From an uncultured Leucobacter sp. (GTDB lineage Bacteria > Actinomycetota > Actinomycetes > Actinomycetales > Microbacteriaceae): a stretch of 12,616 nucleotides of DNA. The stretch spans positions 1 to 12,616 of the forward strand of contig CALMSE010000200.1 of the NCBI GenBank assembly GCA_937872275.1, read 5' to 3'. The notes beneath the pieces were generated by a model. That model saw nothing but the letters and a program-made list of their open reading frames with translations, was not told the origin of the DNA and did no database searches. Positions 5,910 through 12,616 of this stretch are shown piece by piece (positions within the stretch are counted from its first letter, which is position 1; each line of letters begins with the position of its first letter). The translations under genes and the position numbers were made by a program.

Positions 5910-6761
5910 TCAATAGCTCGCGTGGCCGACGTCCGCAGCGGCGACCTCGATGCCGAAGTCCTCGGCCTCCTGGATGATCCGCTGCGCCCGTGCGAGCCGC
6001 GGCAGGTCGGAGCCGTCGGTGATCGCGCCGCCCGACTCCTCGAAGGCGCGCACGAAGCCGAGCGCCCAGGCGACGTCCTCGTGGCTCGGACTCAGGCCCG
6101 CGTTGATCGTGTCGGTCTGCTCGTGCGACAGGCACAGCTTGCCGCTCATGCCCATCTGCTTCGCGAGCTGCGTGCCCGCGGACAGCTCCGAGGAGTCCAG
6201 GGTCGGGCCGTCGATGGGGGCCGGCCGGCGGGCGGCGCGCGAGGCCACCACCAGTTGGCTGCGCGCGTATGCGAGGGCGATCGGATCGTCGCCCGTCGCC
6301 GTATCCCGACGGAAGTCGCCGGTGCCGAACGCGATGCGGAACGTCGACGACGCCGAGGCGATCTGCTCGACGTGCTGCAGCCCGCGCGCGGTCTCGACGA
6401 GCGCGAGGATCCGCGTTCCGTCGGGCAGGCGATCCGCGGTGTCGTAGATGTGCGAGGCCGACTCGCTCTTGGCCAGCATGATGCCCTCGAGCCCCTCGGC
6501 CCGCCCGAGGGCGTCGCAGTCGTCGTTCCAGAAGTCGCTCGCCGCGTCGTTGATGCGCACCCAGGCGCGGTGCCCGCTGTTCAGCCACTCGCGGGTGTCG
6601 CGGCGCGCCTGCTTCTTGTCGTTCGCGGCCACCGCGTCCTCGAGGTCGATGATGATCGCGTCGGCGCTGGAGGCGAGGGCGACCTCGAACAGCTCGGGGT
6701 GGGAGGCGGGCACGAGCAGCCAGGAGCGCGCGATGGCGGGAGAGATGGTGCGATGGGTCAC
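5910..6761 (-). CDS. CitE-like CoA-ester lyase (HpcH/HpaI aldolase/citrate lyase family)
   Basis: Cytoplasmic TIM-barrel enzyme of the CitE-like group, whose members cleave or hydrolyse malyl-, citramalyl- or related hydroxyacyl-CoA with Mg2+. With the GTG at 6759-6761 it has 283 residues, the usual length. Barrel strand residues are seen: IIIDLEDAV (36-44), VRIN with Arg69, LVETARGL with the metal-binding Glu123, and FGTGDFRRD with Asp149. GMSGKLCLSHEQ (204-215) matches the family's GFxGKxxIHPxQ, with Ser in place of the usual His-Pro. The start is set by a TAGGCT box 7 nt upstream. An extension to 6836 would run through the terminator edge and is unlikely. It follows the acyl-CoA oxidase gene, so a role in breaking down a CoA thioester is plausible. 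The exact substrate is not evident. Confidence 0.88.
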   Translation of the reverse strand: MTHRTISPAIARSWLLVPASHPELFEVALASSADAIIIDLEDAVAANDKKQARRDTREWLNSGHRAWVRINDAASDFWNDDCDALGRAEGLEGIMLAKSESASHIYDTADRLPDGTRILALVETARGLQHVEQIASASSTFRIAFGTGDFRRDTATGDDPIALAYARSQLVVASRAARRPAPIDGPTLDSSELSAGTQLAKQMGMSGKLCLSHEQTDTINAGLSPSHEDVAWALGFVRAFEESGGAITDGSDLPRLARAQRIIQEAEDFGIEVAAADVGHASY

Positions 6762-6768
6762 ACACTCC

Positions 6769-6774
6769 AGCCTA
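6769..6774 (-). promoter_or_regulatory. -10 box (TAGGCT) of the CitE-like gene, probably leaderless
   Basis: TAGGCT ends 7 nt before the GTG at 6761. A short dyad TACG-T-CGTA (6812-6820) lies about 40 bp upstream and may be a regulator site. No good -35 box was found. Confidence 0.5.
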
Positions 6775-6836
6775 TGGGAGTCGCGGCCCCGGCTCCTGGG
6801 CGACGCGTCGGTACGTCGTATCGGCACGCTGCGCAC

Positions 6837-6868
6837 GCCGGCCCCGTCCGACGACGGTCGGGGCCGGC
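6837..6868 (-). terminator. Strong hairpin terminator after the acyl-CoA oxidase gene
   Basis: Five bases after the TGA stop (6874-6876) the minus strand has a perfect 10-bp stem, GCCGGCCCCG with CGGGGCCGGC (6837-6846 and 6859-6868). Its 12-nt loop can add CCG/CGG pairs around TCGT. No T tract follows. It separates the oxidase from the CitE-like gene, which has its own -10 box. Confidence 0.65.
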
Positions 6869-6873
6869 GCGCC

Positions 6874-8934
6874 TCAATCGAGCTGCGCCTCGGCCTTCGC
6901 CCGGGCGCGCAGCTCCTTCTCGTGGATCGGCCACTCGCCCGCGGCGATCCGCTCCTCGATGTATGCCTGGGCCTCCGCCTGCCGCTCCGCCTCGATGCCG
7001 GTGGCGATCTCGGCGCGCAGCAGCTCGGGGGTGAGCCCGAAGGCCTCGACGAGCTCGAGGGCCACCTCGCGAACCCTGCCGATGAGCCGGCCGATGTACG
7101 CGCTGACCGCCTCGACGCGGCTGCCCGAGAGGCGGCCGTTCACGAGGTACCAGGTGGCGTGCCGCTCGATGAGGGTGAGGCCGAAGAGATCGCGCAGCCA
7201 GGTCATGGCCTTCAGCGTGTCGCCGTCGAAGCGCGAGAGCTCCTCGGTGAAGGCCTCCCACTGCAGCAGCTCGCCGTGGGCGCGGGCGGCCTCGATGAGC
7301 GTGTGCTGCTGCGCGTTGAACGCCGCGGCCTGCGCGACGGCCTTCGCCGCCTTGTCGCCCTTCGGCACGCCCTTCGTCGAGTCCCGCAGCGCCATCGCGA
7401 CCTCGGCGACCATCGTCTGCACGCGGTCGGTCAGCAGCGCGTGCTGCGCGTCGGCGCTGCGCACGTGCTCGACGGAGCGGGCGATCCGCCCGAGGTCGGC
7501 GATGCTCTGACCGATCTGCCGCAGCCCGAAGCGGGTGAGCCCCTCCCCGACCTGGCCGACCGCGGCCTTCGCCAGCGCGGCCGTATCGGCGTCCTTGAAC
7601 TGGGCCGCGTAGTCGGCGAGCAGCCGCTTGCCGACGAGCTGCAGCAGCACGTTGTTGTCGCCCTCGAAGGTGACGTAGATGTCGAGGTCGTGGCGCAGCC
7701 CGGTGAGGCGGTTCTTCGCCATGAAGCCTGCGCCGCCGCAGGCCTCGCGCGCCTCCTGCAGCGTGTCGAGGGCCGCCCAGGTCGACAGCGGCTTCAGCGA
7801 TGCGGCGAGCGTCTCCAGATCCTCCCGCGCCTCGTCGCTGTCGTTCGTGCCCGAGAACACCTCGTCGAAGGCGGTGAGCAGGCGGTGGTCGGCGAACTGC
7901 ATCGCGTAGGTCTGCGCGAGCAGCGGCAGCAGGCGGCGCTGGTACTGGCCGTAATCGAGCAGCACGGTGTCACGGCCGTCGGGGCCCGGGAACTGGCGAC
8001 GCTCGCTGCCGTAGCGGATCGCGATGGCGAGCGCCGCCTTCATCGCGTTCACCGCGGCGCCGTCGAGCGACACCCGGCCCTGCACGAGCGTGCCGATCAT
8101 CGTGAAGAAGCGGCGGCCGGGGCTGTCGATCTGCGAGCTGTACGTGCCGTCGGCGGCCACGTCGCCGTAGCGGTTCAGCAGGTTCTCGCGCGGGATGCGC
8201 ACGTGCGTGAAGTGCAGGCGCCCGTTGTCGATGCCGTTGAGGCCGCCCTTCACGCCGTCGTCCTCGGAGCCGACGCCGGGGAGCAGCTCGCCGTCCGGCG
8301 TGCGGATCGGCACGAAGAAGGCGTGCACGCCGTGGTTCACGCCCTTCGTGATGAGCTGCGCGAAGACGACCGCCGCCTGGCCGTGCAGGGCCGCGTTGCC
8401 GAGAAACTCCTTCCACGCCCCGCGGAACGGGGTGTGGATCTCGAACTCCTCGGTCTCCGGATCGTAGGTGGCGGTCGTGCCGACCGAGGCGACGTCGGAG
8501 CCGTGCCCGATCTCGGTCATGGCGAAGGCGCCGGGGATCTTCAGGCCGATGACGTCGGGCAGCCACTTCTCGTGGTGCTTCCGCGTGCCGAGGTGCAGGA
8601 TCGCCGCGCCGAAGAGGCCCCACTGCACGCCGCTCTTGATCTGCAGCGAGGGGTCGGCGAAGACGAGCTCCTCGAAGGCGGCGAGGTTGCCGCCGTGGTT
8701 GTCTTTGCCGCCCAGGTCGACCGGGTAGGCCCGCTGGATCGCGCCCTCCTCGACCAGCAGGCCGAGCTGGCCGAGCACCCGCTCGCGCTGCTCGTCCATG
8801 GACAGCCCCGGGATGCTGTGGAAGCGCGGGTCGGATGCAAGGCGCCGGGATTCGAGGCGATCCGCCTTCCATTCGCCGAGCAGCGCATCGCTGATGGCCT
8901 CGATGTCGAGCTGAGGCTTGTGGTGCGGGGTCAT
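6874..8934 (-). CDS. Acyl-CoA oxidase/dehydrogenase, large peroxisomal-ACOX-like form
   Basis: FAD enzyme for the first step of fatty acyl-CoA beta-oxidation. At 686 residues it matches the long acyl-CoA oxidase class rather than the roughly 380-residue dehydrogenases. AMTEIGHGSDVAS at 138-150 matches the oxidase loop TELGHGS, then ATYDPETEEFEIHTP (155-169). RYGSERRQF is at 307-315 and ACGGAGF at 398-404. IYVTFEGDNNVLLQ (419-432) carries the likely catalytic Glu424, equivalent to the YEGENTV of eukaryotic oxidases. A charged helical C-terminus closes the protein. Start: ATG at 8932-8934 with GGAGGAG 5 nt upstream. Whether electrons pass to O2 or to an electron-transfer flavoprotein cannot be read from the sequence. 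Single-gene unit with its own promoter and terminator. Confidence 0.92.
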   Translation of the reverse strand: MTPHHKPQLDIEAISDALLGEWKADRLESRRLASDPRFHSIPGLSMDEQRERVLGQLGLLVEEGAIQRAYPVDLGGKDNHGGNLAAFEELVFADPSLQIKSGVQWGLFGAAILHLGTRKHHEKWLPDVIGLKIPGAFAMTEIGHGSDVASVGTTATYDPETEEFEIHTPFRGAWKEFLGNAALHGQAAVVFAQLITKGVNHGVHAFFVPIRTPDGELLPGVGSEDDGVKGGLNGIDNGRLHFTHVRIPRENLLNRYGDVAADGTYSSQIDSPGRRFFTMIGTLVQGRVSLDGAAVNAMKAALAIAIRYGSERRQFPGPDGRDTVLLDYGQYQRRLLPLLAQTYAMQFADHRLLTAFDEVFSGTNDSDEAREDLETLAASLKPLSTWAALDTLQEAREACGGAGFMAKNRLTGLRHDLDIYVTFEGDNNVLLQLVGKRLLADYAAQFKDADTAALAKAAVGQVGEGLTRFGLRQIGQSIADLGRIARSVEHVRSADAQHALLTDRVQTMVAEVAMALRDSTKGVPKGDKAAKAVAQAAAFNAQQHTLIEAARAHGELLQWEAFTEELSRFDGDTLKAMTWLRDLFGLTLIERHATWYLVNGRLSGSRVEAVSAYIGRLIGRVREVALELVEAFGLTPELLRAEIATGIEAERQAEAQAYIEERIAAGEWPIHEKELRARAKAEAQLD

Positions 8935-8982
8935 GAAAGCTCCTCCGGAGACGATTCGATGAGCGGATGCGAGTGTGCTGCC

Positions 8983-9011
8983 AGGCTACGGCGACCGTCT
9001 GGAAGCGGCAA
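8983..9011 (-). promoter_or_regulatory. Promoter of the acyl-CoA oxidase gene
   Basis: On the minus strand TTGCCG (9006-9011) and TAGCCT (8983-8988) are separated by exactly 17 nt. Transcription from about 8976 gives a leader of roughly 42 nt that carries the GGAGGAG ribosome site. This is the best two-part promoter in the window. The rest of the gap 9012-9100 after murB shows nothing recognisable. Confidence 0.65.
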
Positions 9012-9100
9012 TCTCCCGACGCCGAAGGCACAACGGGGGGCGGATCGAGCCCGGCCCGCCATTGTCGAATCCCTCTAAATGGCACGCTCCCGAGGTGGAG

Positions 9101-10246
9101 CTATAGCTCAATCCCGTAGAGGTTCGGCTCGGGGTGCAGGAGCACGCCGAACTCGGATTGCACGCGCTGCACCACGTAGCGCGCGAGCTGGGCGACATCG
9201 CCCGCGGTCGCGCCGCCGAGGTTGGTGATCGCGAGCGTGTGCTTGGACGAGATGGCGGCGCCCGAGCCCGGCAGGCGGAAGCCGCGGGAGATGCCGGAGT
9301 GCTCGATGAGCCACGCCGCCGAGAGCTTCAGCGTGCGCGGCGAGGGAGAGGGCGGCACTCGCAGCGGCACGCCGGCCGCGAGCTCCTCGAAGGTGGTCAC
9401 GGCCGCCTCGGCCTCGTCCCCTGCCACGGGGTAGCGCGGCGCACCCGGCGGCAGTTCTCGGGCGAAGCGCTCGGAGACGATGGGGTTGGTGAAGAACGAT
9501 CCGGCGCTCCAGGTGTCGTGATCCGCCTCGTCGAGCACCATGCCCTTCGAGGCGCGCAGCCGCAGCACGGCGCGTCGCAGCTCGCGCAGCGAGACCCGGT
9601 CGCCGATGGTCACCCCCAGCTCGTCGGCCAGCTGGCCGTACGCGATCGGCTGCGAGGGCGGGTTCTCGCGGTCGGGGTCGGCCTCGAGCACGATGTCGAT
9701 CGACAGCACCACTCCCTCGCGCCCGGGCTCGGACGCCGACCCCTTGAGCACGGAGCTGCGGTAGCCGAACTCCAGCTCGGCCGCGCTCAGGCGGATCGCC
9801 TCGCCCAGCTCGGCGTCGAGGAACTCGACGGAGTGCAGCACGCCCGCCAGCTCCTGGCCGTAGGCGCCGATGTTCTGCACCGGTGCCGCCCCGGCGCTGC
9901 CCGGGATGCCCGAGAGCGCTTCGATCCCGCTCCAGCCGCGCTCCACGCAGGCGGCGACCAGGGCGTCCCAGTCGTGCCCGGCCTGCACCCGCAGGCGCAC
10001 GCGATCCTCGCCGAGCGACTCGTCCTCGACCCGGGCGATGCCCTCGCTGCGCACGAGCAGCACGGTCCCCGGAAAGCCCTCGTCGCAGACGACCGTGTTC
10101 GATCCGCCACCGAGCAGCAGCCAGGGCTCGCCCGCGTCCCAGAGCTCGCGGGTGCGTGCGGCCAGCTCATCGGCGTCGCGGGCGGTGATCACCCGCTCGG
10201 CGGGACCGCCCACCCGCATGGTGGTGAGCTCGGCGAGCGTGGTCAA
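9101..10246 (-). CDS. murB: UDP-N-acetylenolpyruvoylglucosamine reductase (MurB, type I)
   Basis: FAD- and NADPH-dependent cytoplasmic enzyme that reduces UDP-GlcNAc-enolpyruvate to UDP-MurNAc, an early step of peptidoglycan synthesis. The 381-residue product has TTMRVGGPA (8-16), the FAD loop LLGGGSN (44-50), GIPGSAGAAPVQNIGAYGQE (113-132), YRSSVLK (162-168, with substrate Arg163), catalytic Ser250 in SAGSFFTNP, KLSAAWLIEHSGI (307-319), and Glu373 in HPEPNLYG as the likely proton-relay acid. The start is a TTG at 10244-10246 overlapping the hadB stop as TTGA, which implies reinitiation by ribosomes leaving hadB. No good ribosome site is seen, and the next Met (residue 10) lies inside the conserved motif. 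Last gene of the hadA-hadB-murB operon. Confidence 0.96.
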   Translation of the reverse strand: MTTLAELTTMRVGGPAERVITARDADELAARTRELWDAGEPWLLLGGGSNTVVCDEGFPGTVLLVRSEGIARVEDESLGEDRVRLRVQAGHDWDALVAACVERGWSGIEALSGIPGSAGAAPVQNIGAYGQELAGVLHSVEFLDAELGEAIRLSAAELEFGYRSSVLKGSASEPGREGVVLSIDIVLEADPDRENPPSQPIAYGQLADELGVTIGDRVSLRELRRAVLRLRASKGMVLDEADHDTWSAGSFFTNPIVSERFARELPPGAPRYPVAGDEAEAAVTTFEELAAGVPLRVPPSPSPRTLKLSAAWLIEHSGISRGFRLPGSGAAISSKHTLAITNLGGATAGDVAQLARYVVQRVQSEFGVLLHPEPNLYGIEL

Positions 10247-10668
10247 TCGAACGCCACCGCCAACTGGCTCTTGCCGAGCACCGTCTGCTCGCCGAAGACG
10301 ACCCTGAGGTCGATGCGCGCCGTGCGCAGCGCGGAGTCGAGCGCGCCGACGGTCGCGGTGACGGCGATCTCGGCACCGGCGTCCGCCTCGACGGGCACCG
10401 GCCGGGTGAAGCGCACCTGGTAGTCGACCACGCGGCCCGAGGCACCCAGCCAGTCGGTCGCGACGGACGCGGCCGCGCCCATGGTCAGCATGCCGTGCGC
10501 GAGCACGCCGGGCAGACCCACCGACCGCGCCACGTCGTCGCGGTAGTGGATGGGGTTGAAGTCGCCGGAGGCCCCGGCGTACCGCACCAGGATGTCGCGG
10601 GTGAACAGGATCGTCCGCTCGGCGACCACGTCGCCGACTGCCAGCGCGTCGAAGCTCGGACCGCTCAT
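10243..10668 (-). CDS. hadB: MaoC-type (3R)-hydroxyacyl dehydratase, catalytic HadB-like subunit
   Basis: Hot-dog-fold enoyl hydratase/dehydratase of 141 residues. The hydratase-2 motif is intact: ASGDFNPIHYRDDVARSVGLPG (33-54), with catalytic Asp36 and His41, followed by AHGMLTMG (57-64). In mycobacteria HadB pairs with HadA or HadC to dehydrate 3-hydroxyacyl-ACP in FAS-II. Here, in a lineage probably without mycolic acids, the pair more likely supplies the dehydratase of ordinary fatty acid elongation (inference). Its ATG overlaps the hadA stop in an ATGA junction, and its own TGA overlaps the murB TTG, so all three genes are translationally coupled. Confidence 0.9.
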   Translation of the reverse strand: MSGPSFDALAVGDVVAERTILFTRDILVRYAGASGDFNPIHYRDDVARSVGLPGVLAHGMLTMGAAASVATDWLGASGRVVDYQVRFTRPVPVEADAGAEIAVTATVGALDSALRTARIDLRVVFGEQTVLGKSQLAVAFD

Positions 10669-11126
10669 GCCGCCGCCCCCGTTTCGTCGGCCGCGCGCAC
10701 GACGAGCGTGGAGATCGCGGTCACGACGTGATCGCCGGCCGCGTCGACGATCTCGGTGGCGGAGGTGACCATGCTGTTGCCGCCGAGCCGCTTCACGCTC
10801 GTCACCGTCATGGTGCCGGTGAGCTCGTCGCCCGCGACGATGGGGCGCGAGTAGGTGAAGCGCTGGTCGCCGTGCACGACGCGCGAGAAGTCGACCGCGG
10901 CCTCGTCGTCGGCGAGCAGCTGCTGCAGCGTGAGGTCCTGCACCGCGATGGCGAAGGTCGGCGGGGCGACGACGTCGGCGTAGCCGGCCGCGCGCGCGAC
11001 CTCGGGATCGTGATGGAGCGGCGACCCGCTCAGCACGGCGCGGGCGAACTCGCGCACCTTCTCTCGCCCTACGAGGTAGGGGGCCGTGGGCGGGTACACC
11101 CTGCCCTGGATGTCCGGATTGACCAT
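10665..11126 (-). CDS. hadA: MaoC-like N-terminal-domain protein, HadA-like subunit (UPF0336 type)
   Basis: A 153-residue hot-dog protein of the FAS1_DH-like/UPF0336 group. [11 protein letters not shown] (52-62) and [20 protein letters not shown] (83-102) are the family's conserved blocks. It lacks the Asp/His hydratase motif, as expected for the substrate-binding partner that dimerises with the HadB-like subunit encoded next. The ATG at 11124-11126 lies 7 nt after a TAGACT box, so the operon appears to start with a leaderless message. The short Ala-rich C-terminus ends in the ATGA overlap with hadB. Confidence 0.88.
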   Translation of the reverse strand: MVNPDIQGRVYPPTAPYLVGREKVREFARAVLSGSPLHHDPEVARAAGYADVVAPPTFAIAVQDLTLQQLLADDEAAVDFSRVVHGDQRFTYSRPIVAGDELTGTMTVTSVKRLGGNSMVTSATEIVDAAGDHVVTAISTLVVRAADETGAAA

Positions 11127-11133
11127 GCGCCCC

Positions 11134-11139
11134 AGTCTA
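11134..11139 (-). promoter_or_regulatory. -10 box (TAGACT) of the hadA-hadB-murB operon, probably leaderless
   Basis: TAGACT (TANNNT type) ends 7 nt before the hadA ATG. The box lies in the 28-bp gap after the DUF937 gene, so any -35 element would fall inside that gene's last codons. No terminator separates the two, so read-through from 11155 is possible. Confidence 0.5.
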
Positions 11140-11154
11140 TCGATGCGCCGCGCG

Positions 11155-11778
11155 CTACCTGCCCCCGCCGAGCAGACCCTCGAGCAGATCGTCGAGGCCG
11201 CCCGCGGAGGCGCGGCCGCCGGACCCGCCGCCGAGGATGCCGCCCAGCAGATCTCCCAGGCCTCCGGAGGCCTGCGACTGCGACGAGCCGCCCGATCCGC
11301 CCCCGAGCATGCCGCCCAGCAGATCTCCCAGCACGCCGCCGAGACCGCCGGATCCCGCGCCCTCCGCCGATCCTCCGCCGATGCGCCCCGCGAGGAACTG
11401 CATCACGAGCGGGGCGAGCACCGGCAGCAGCTGCGGGATCAGCCCGGCGATCGCCGAGTCGCCCGACTGCGAACCGAGCGCCTGCGCGACGCTGTCGGTG
11501 CGGTCGCCGAGCACGTGGTTCACGATCTTCCTGCCGTCGTCGGTGTCGATGGCCTTCAGCTTCGGCCGCGCATCCGCATCGGCGTGCCGCTGCAGCGCCT
11601 GCGCGAGCTGCGCGGCGCCCTGTTCGTCGCTCGCGTTCACGGCCATGCCGCCGACGAGGCCGGGGAGCGCCTGGCGCACGGCCGTCTCCACGGTCGCCTC
11701 GTCGACGCCGAAGCGCCCGGCGAGATCCCCGAGGGGCACTCGGGCCAGCAGTTCATCGAAATCGGTGTCGTTCGCCAC
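11155..11778 (-). CDS. DUF937-family protein with Gly/Leu-rich repeat tail
   Basis: A 207-residue protein of unknown function. Residues about 5-130 match the DUF937 pattern: helical, with [33 protein letters not shown] start, a [22 protein letters not shown] centre (71-92) and a hydrophobic helix [19 protein letters not shown] (113-131). The tail, 135-207, holds three degenerate repeats built on [17 protein letters not shown] (from about 144, 172 and 193). No signal peptide. Start GTG at 11776-11778 is chosen because AGGAGG lies 6 nt upstream. Longer frames back to 12024 would overlap the divergent carboxylase gene. DUF937 shares a fold with YidB-like proteins. A function should not be assigned. 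Confidence 0.88.
   Translation of the reverse strand: MANDTDFDELLARVPLGDLAGRFGVDEATVETAVRQALPGLVGGMAVNASDEQGAAQLAQALQRHADADARPKLKAIDTDDGRKIVNHVLGDRTDSVAQALGSQSGDSAIAGLIPQLLPVLAPLVMQFLAGRIGGGSAEGAGSGGLGGVLGDLLGGMLGGGSGGSSQSQASGGLGDLLGGILGGGSGGRASAGGLDDLLEGLLGGGR
11237..11331. repeat. 23-bp exact direct repeat inside the DUF937 gene tail
   Basis: An identical 23-bp word lies at 11237-11259 and 11309-11331, period 72 bp (24 codons, in frame), each starting ATGCCGCCCAGCAG. It encodes the DLLGG core of the Gly/Leu repeats on the minus strand, pointing to expansion by in-frame duplication. Confidence 0.8.
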
Positions 11779-11833
11779 GGGCCGCCTCCTGGTGAGTCGC
11801 GACCCGGGGAGCCGAGTCGACTGGTGGGACTCC

Positions 11834-11839
11834 AGGCTA
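11834..11839 (-). promoter_or_regulatory. -10 box (TAGCCT) of the DUF937 gene
   Basis: TAGCCT on the minus strand would start transcription near 11827, giving a leader of about 50 nt with an AGGAGG ribosome site. No clear -35 box was found. It shares the 163-bp divergent intergenic region (11779-11941) with the carboxylase gene. Confidence 0.45.
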
Positions 11840-11884
11840 CCGCCGCGCGACCGGGTCACTGTGCGCTTCGGCAACGGAAACGCC

Positions 11885-11898
11885 CGAGCTTTGGCTCG
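11885..11898. other. Short dyad CGAGC-TTTG-GCTCG in the divergent promoter region
   Basis: A perfect 5-bp inverted repeat around TTTG lies between the DUF937 -10 box (11834-11839) and the carboxylase -10 box (11929-11934). It could be a regulator site for either gene. The evidence is only the symmetry and position. Confidence 0.3.
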
Positions 11899-11928
11899 AA
11901 GATCCAACGCCTCGCCCCCGCCCTCCAA

Positions 11929-11934
11929 TAAGCT
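11929..11934 (+). promoter_or_regulatory. -10 box (TAAGCT) of the acyl-CoA carboxylase gene, probably leaderless
   Basis: TAAGCT ends 7 nt before the ATG at 11942, so the transcript would begin at the start codon. There is no purine-rich ribosome site upstream of the ATG, which supports leaderless translation. No -35 box was recognised. Confidence 0.5.
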
Positions 11935-11941
11935 GGGCTCC

Positions 11942-12616
11942 ATGTCGCGCATTCGCAAAGTGCTCATCGCCAACCGCGGTGAGATCGCCGTCCGCATCAT
12001 CCGCGCCGCCGCTGACAGCGGCATCGCCTCGGTCGCCGTCTACGCGGATCAGGACCGCGACGCGCTGCACGCGCAGCTCGCCGACGAGGCCTACGCGCTG
12101 AACGGCACGACGAGCGCCGAGACCTACCTCGTGATCGACAAGATCCTCGCCGTGGCGCGCCGCTCGGGCGCCGACGCCGTGCACCCCGGCTACGGCTTCC
12201 TCGCCGAGAACGCCGAGTTCGCGCGCCGCGTGATCGCCGCGGGCCTGACGTGGATCGGCCCGAGCCCCGAGGCCATCGAGCGCCTGGGCGACAAGGTCTC
12301 GGCCCGCCATGTCGCCGAGAAGGTCGGCGCACCGCTCGCGCCCGGCACGAGCGACCCGGTGCAGAACGCGGAGGAGGTGCTCGCCTTCGTCGGCGAGCAC
12401 GGCCTGCCGGTCGCCATCAAGGCGGCGTTCGGCGGCGGCGGGCGCGGCCTGAAGGTCGCCTACGAGCGCGACGAGGTCGCCGAGCTCTTCGAGTCGGCCA
12501 CGCGCGAAGCGGTCGCGGCGTTCGGCCGCGGCGAGTGCTTCGTCGAGAAGTACCTCGAGAGGCCGCGCCACGTCGAGACGCAGTGCCTGGCCGACCAGCA
12601 CGGCAACGTCGTGGTC
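11942..12616 (+). CDS. Acyl-CoA carboxylase alpha chain, biotin carboxylase domain, partial at right edge
   Basis: First 225 residues of a biotin carboxylase that carboxylates biotin with ATP and bicarbonate for acetyl- or propionyl-CoA carboxylase. The N-terminal [18 protein letters not shown] (6-23), [10 protein letters not shown] (34-43) and [10 protein letters not shown] (81-90) are the family's signature segments. [10 protein letters not shown] has the ATP-binding Lys118. The ATP-grasp region shows [13 protein letters not shown] (157-169, with Lys160 and the glycine-rich lid) and [11 protein letters not shown] (202-212). In actinobacteria such genes usually continue into a biotin carboxyl carrier domain (AccA/AccC-BCCP fusion), but this lies beyond the window. 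It is the only plus-strand gene, divergent from the DUF937 gene. Confidence 0.95.
   Translation, partial: MSRIRKVLIANRGEIAVRIIRAAADSGIASVAVYADQDRDALHAQLADEAYALNGTTSAETYLVIDKILAVARRSGADAVHPGYGFLAENAEFARRVIAAGLTWIGPSPEAIERLGDKVSARHVAEKVGAPLAPGTSDPVQNAEEVLAFVGEHGLPVAIKAAFGGGGRGLKVAYERDEVAELFESATREAVAAFGRGECFVEKYLERPRHVETQCLADQHGNVVV

Noticed and set aside
6762..6836. N-terminal extension of the CitE-like protein to a start at 6836
   Set aside because: The added residues have no family match, and the extension would include the -10 box at 6769-6774. The GTG at 6761 starts at the usual family position.
6448..9078. An 876-codon open frame on the plus strand opposite the acyl-CoA oxidase gene
   Set aside because: Shadow frame of a clearly real gene: no recognisable domain, and it runs through the oxidase promoter and the terminator.
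8935..9100. Possible RNA gene or small gene in the gap between murB and the acyl-CoA oxidase
   Set aside because: Apart from the oxidase promoter and ribosome site, only weak GC-rich inverted repeats are visible; no tRNA arms and no credible small frame.
11779..12024. N-terminal extension of the DUF937 protein back to 12024
   Set aside because: It would overlap the divergent carboxylase gene and its promoter, and the GTG at 11778 has an AGGAGG ribosome site at ideal spacing.

Overview
The window reads as chromosomal DNA of a high-GC actinobacterium, most likely a member of the Microbacteriaceae (a Leucobacter-like genome would fit, but this is inference from gene content and style). GC-rich third codon positions, actinobacterial -10 boxes of the TANNNT type, many apparently leaderless genes, a paired HadA/HadB-type dehydratase next to murB, and a biotin carboxylase gene of the actinobacterial acyl-CoA carboxylase type all point this way. 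No tRNA, rRNA, CRISPR array, insertion sequence or phage gene was seen.

Layout: eleven genes lie on the minus strand and one, at the right edge, on the plus strand. From right to left on the minus strand: a DUF937-type protein with a Gly/Leu-rich repeat tail (11155-11778); a tightly overlapped hadA-hadB-murB operon (9101-11126); a 686-residue acyl-CoA oxidase/dehydrogenase with its own good promoter and a strong terminator hairpin (6874-8934); a CitE-like CoA-ester lyase (5910-6761); an isochorismatase-family cysteine hydrolase preceded by three CGTATACG operator-like sites (5123-5761); a prolyl iminopeptidase (4073-5059); a PIN-PhoH fusion ATPase (2445-3833); a divergent acyl-CoA dehydrogenase-like flavoprotein (1118-2302); and an ECF-type sigma factor with a fused zinc-finger tail, cut by the left edge (1-889). 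On the plus strand the 5' part of an acyl-CoA carboxylase alpha chain (biotin carboxylase) starts at 11942 and runs off the right edge.

Function: the theme is acyl-CoA and fatty acid chemistry. The carboxylase would make malonyl- or methylmalonyl-CoA, HadAB would dehydrate 3-hydroxyacyl chains during elongation, and the oxidase, the second dehydrogenase-like protein and the CitE-like lyase would act on CoA thioesters in degradation. MurB ties the HadAB operon to cell-wall precursor synthesis. PhoH and the sigma factor are stress or regulatory genes.

The most interesting signals lie outside the genes: a recurring -10 box placed 6-7 nt before the start codon of six genes (leaderless transcription), three matching 8-bp palindromes within 71 bp upstream of the isochorismatase-family gene, and a 75-bp near-complete palindrome downstream of phoH. 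I found no evidence for a large unknown multi-gene system. The best candidates for something undescribed are the one-piece sigma/zinc-finger protein, the palindromic element and the CGTATACG regulon.
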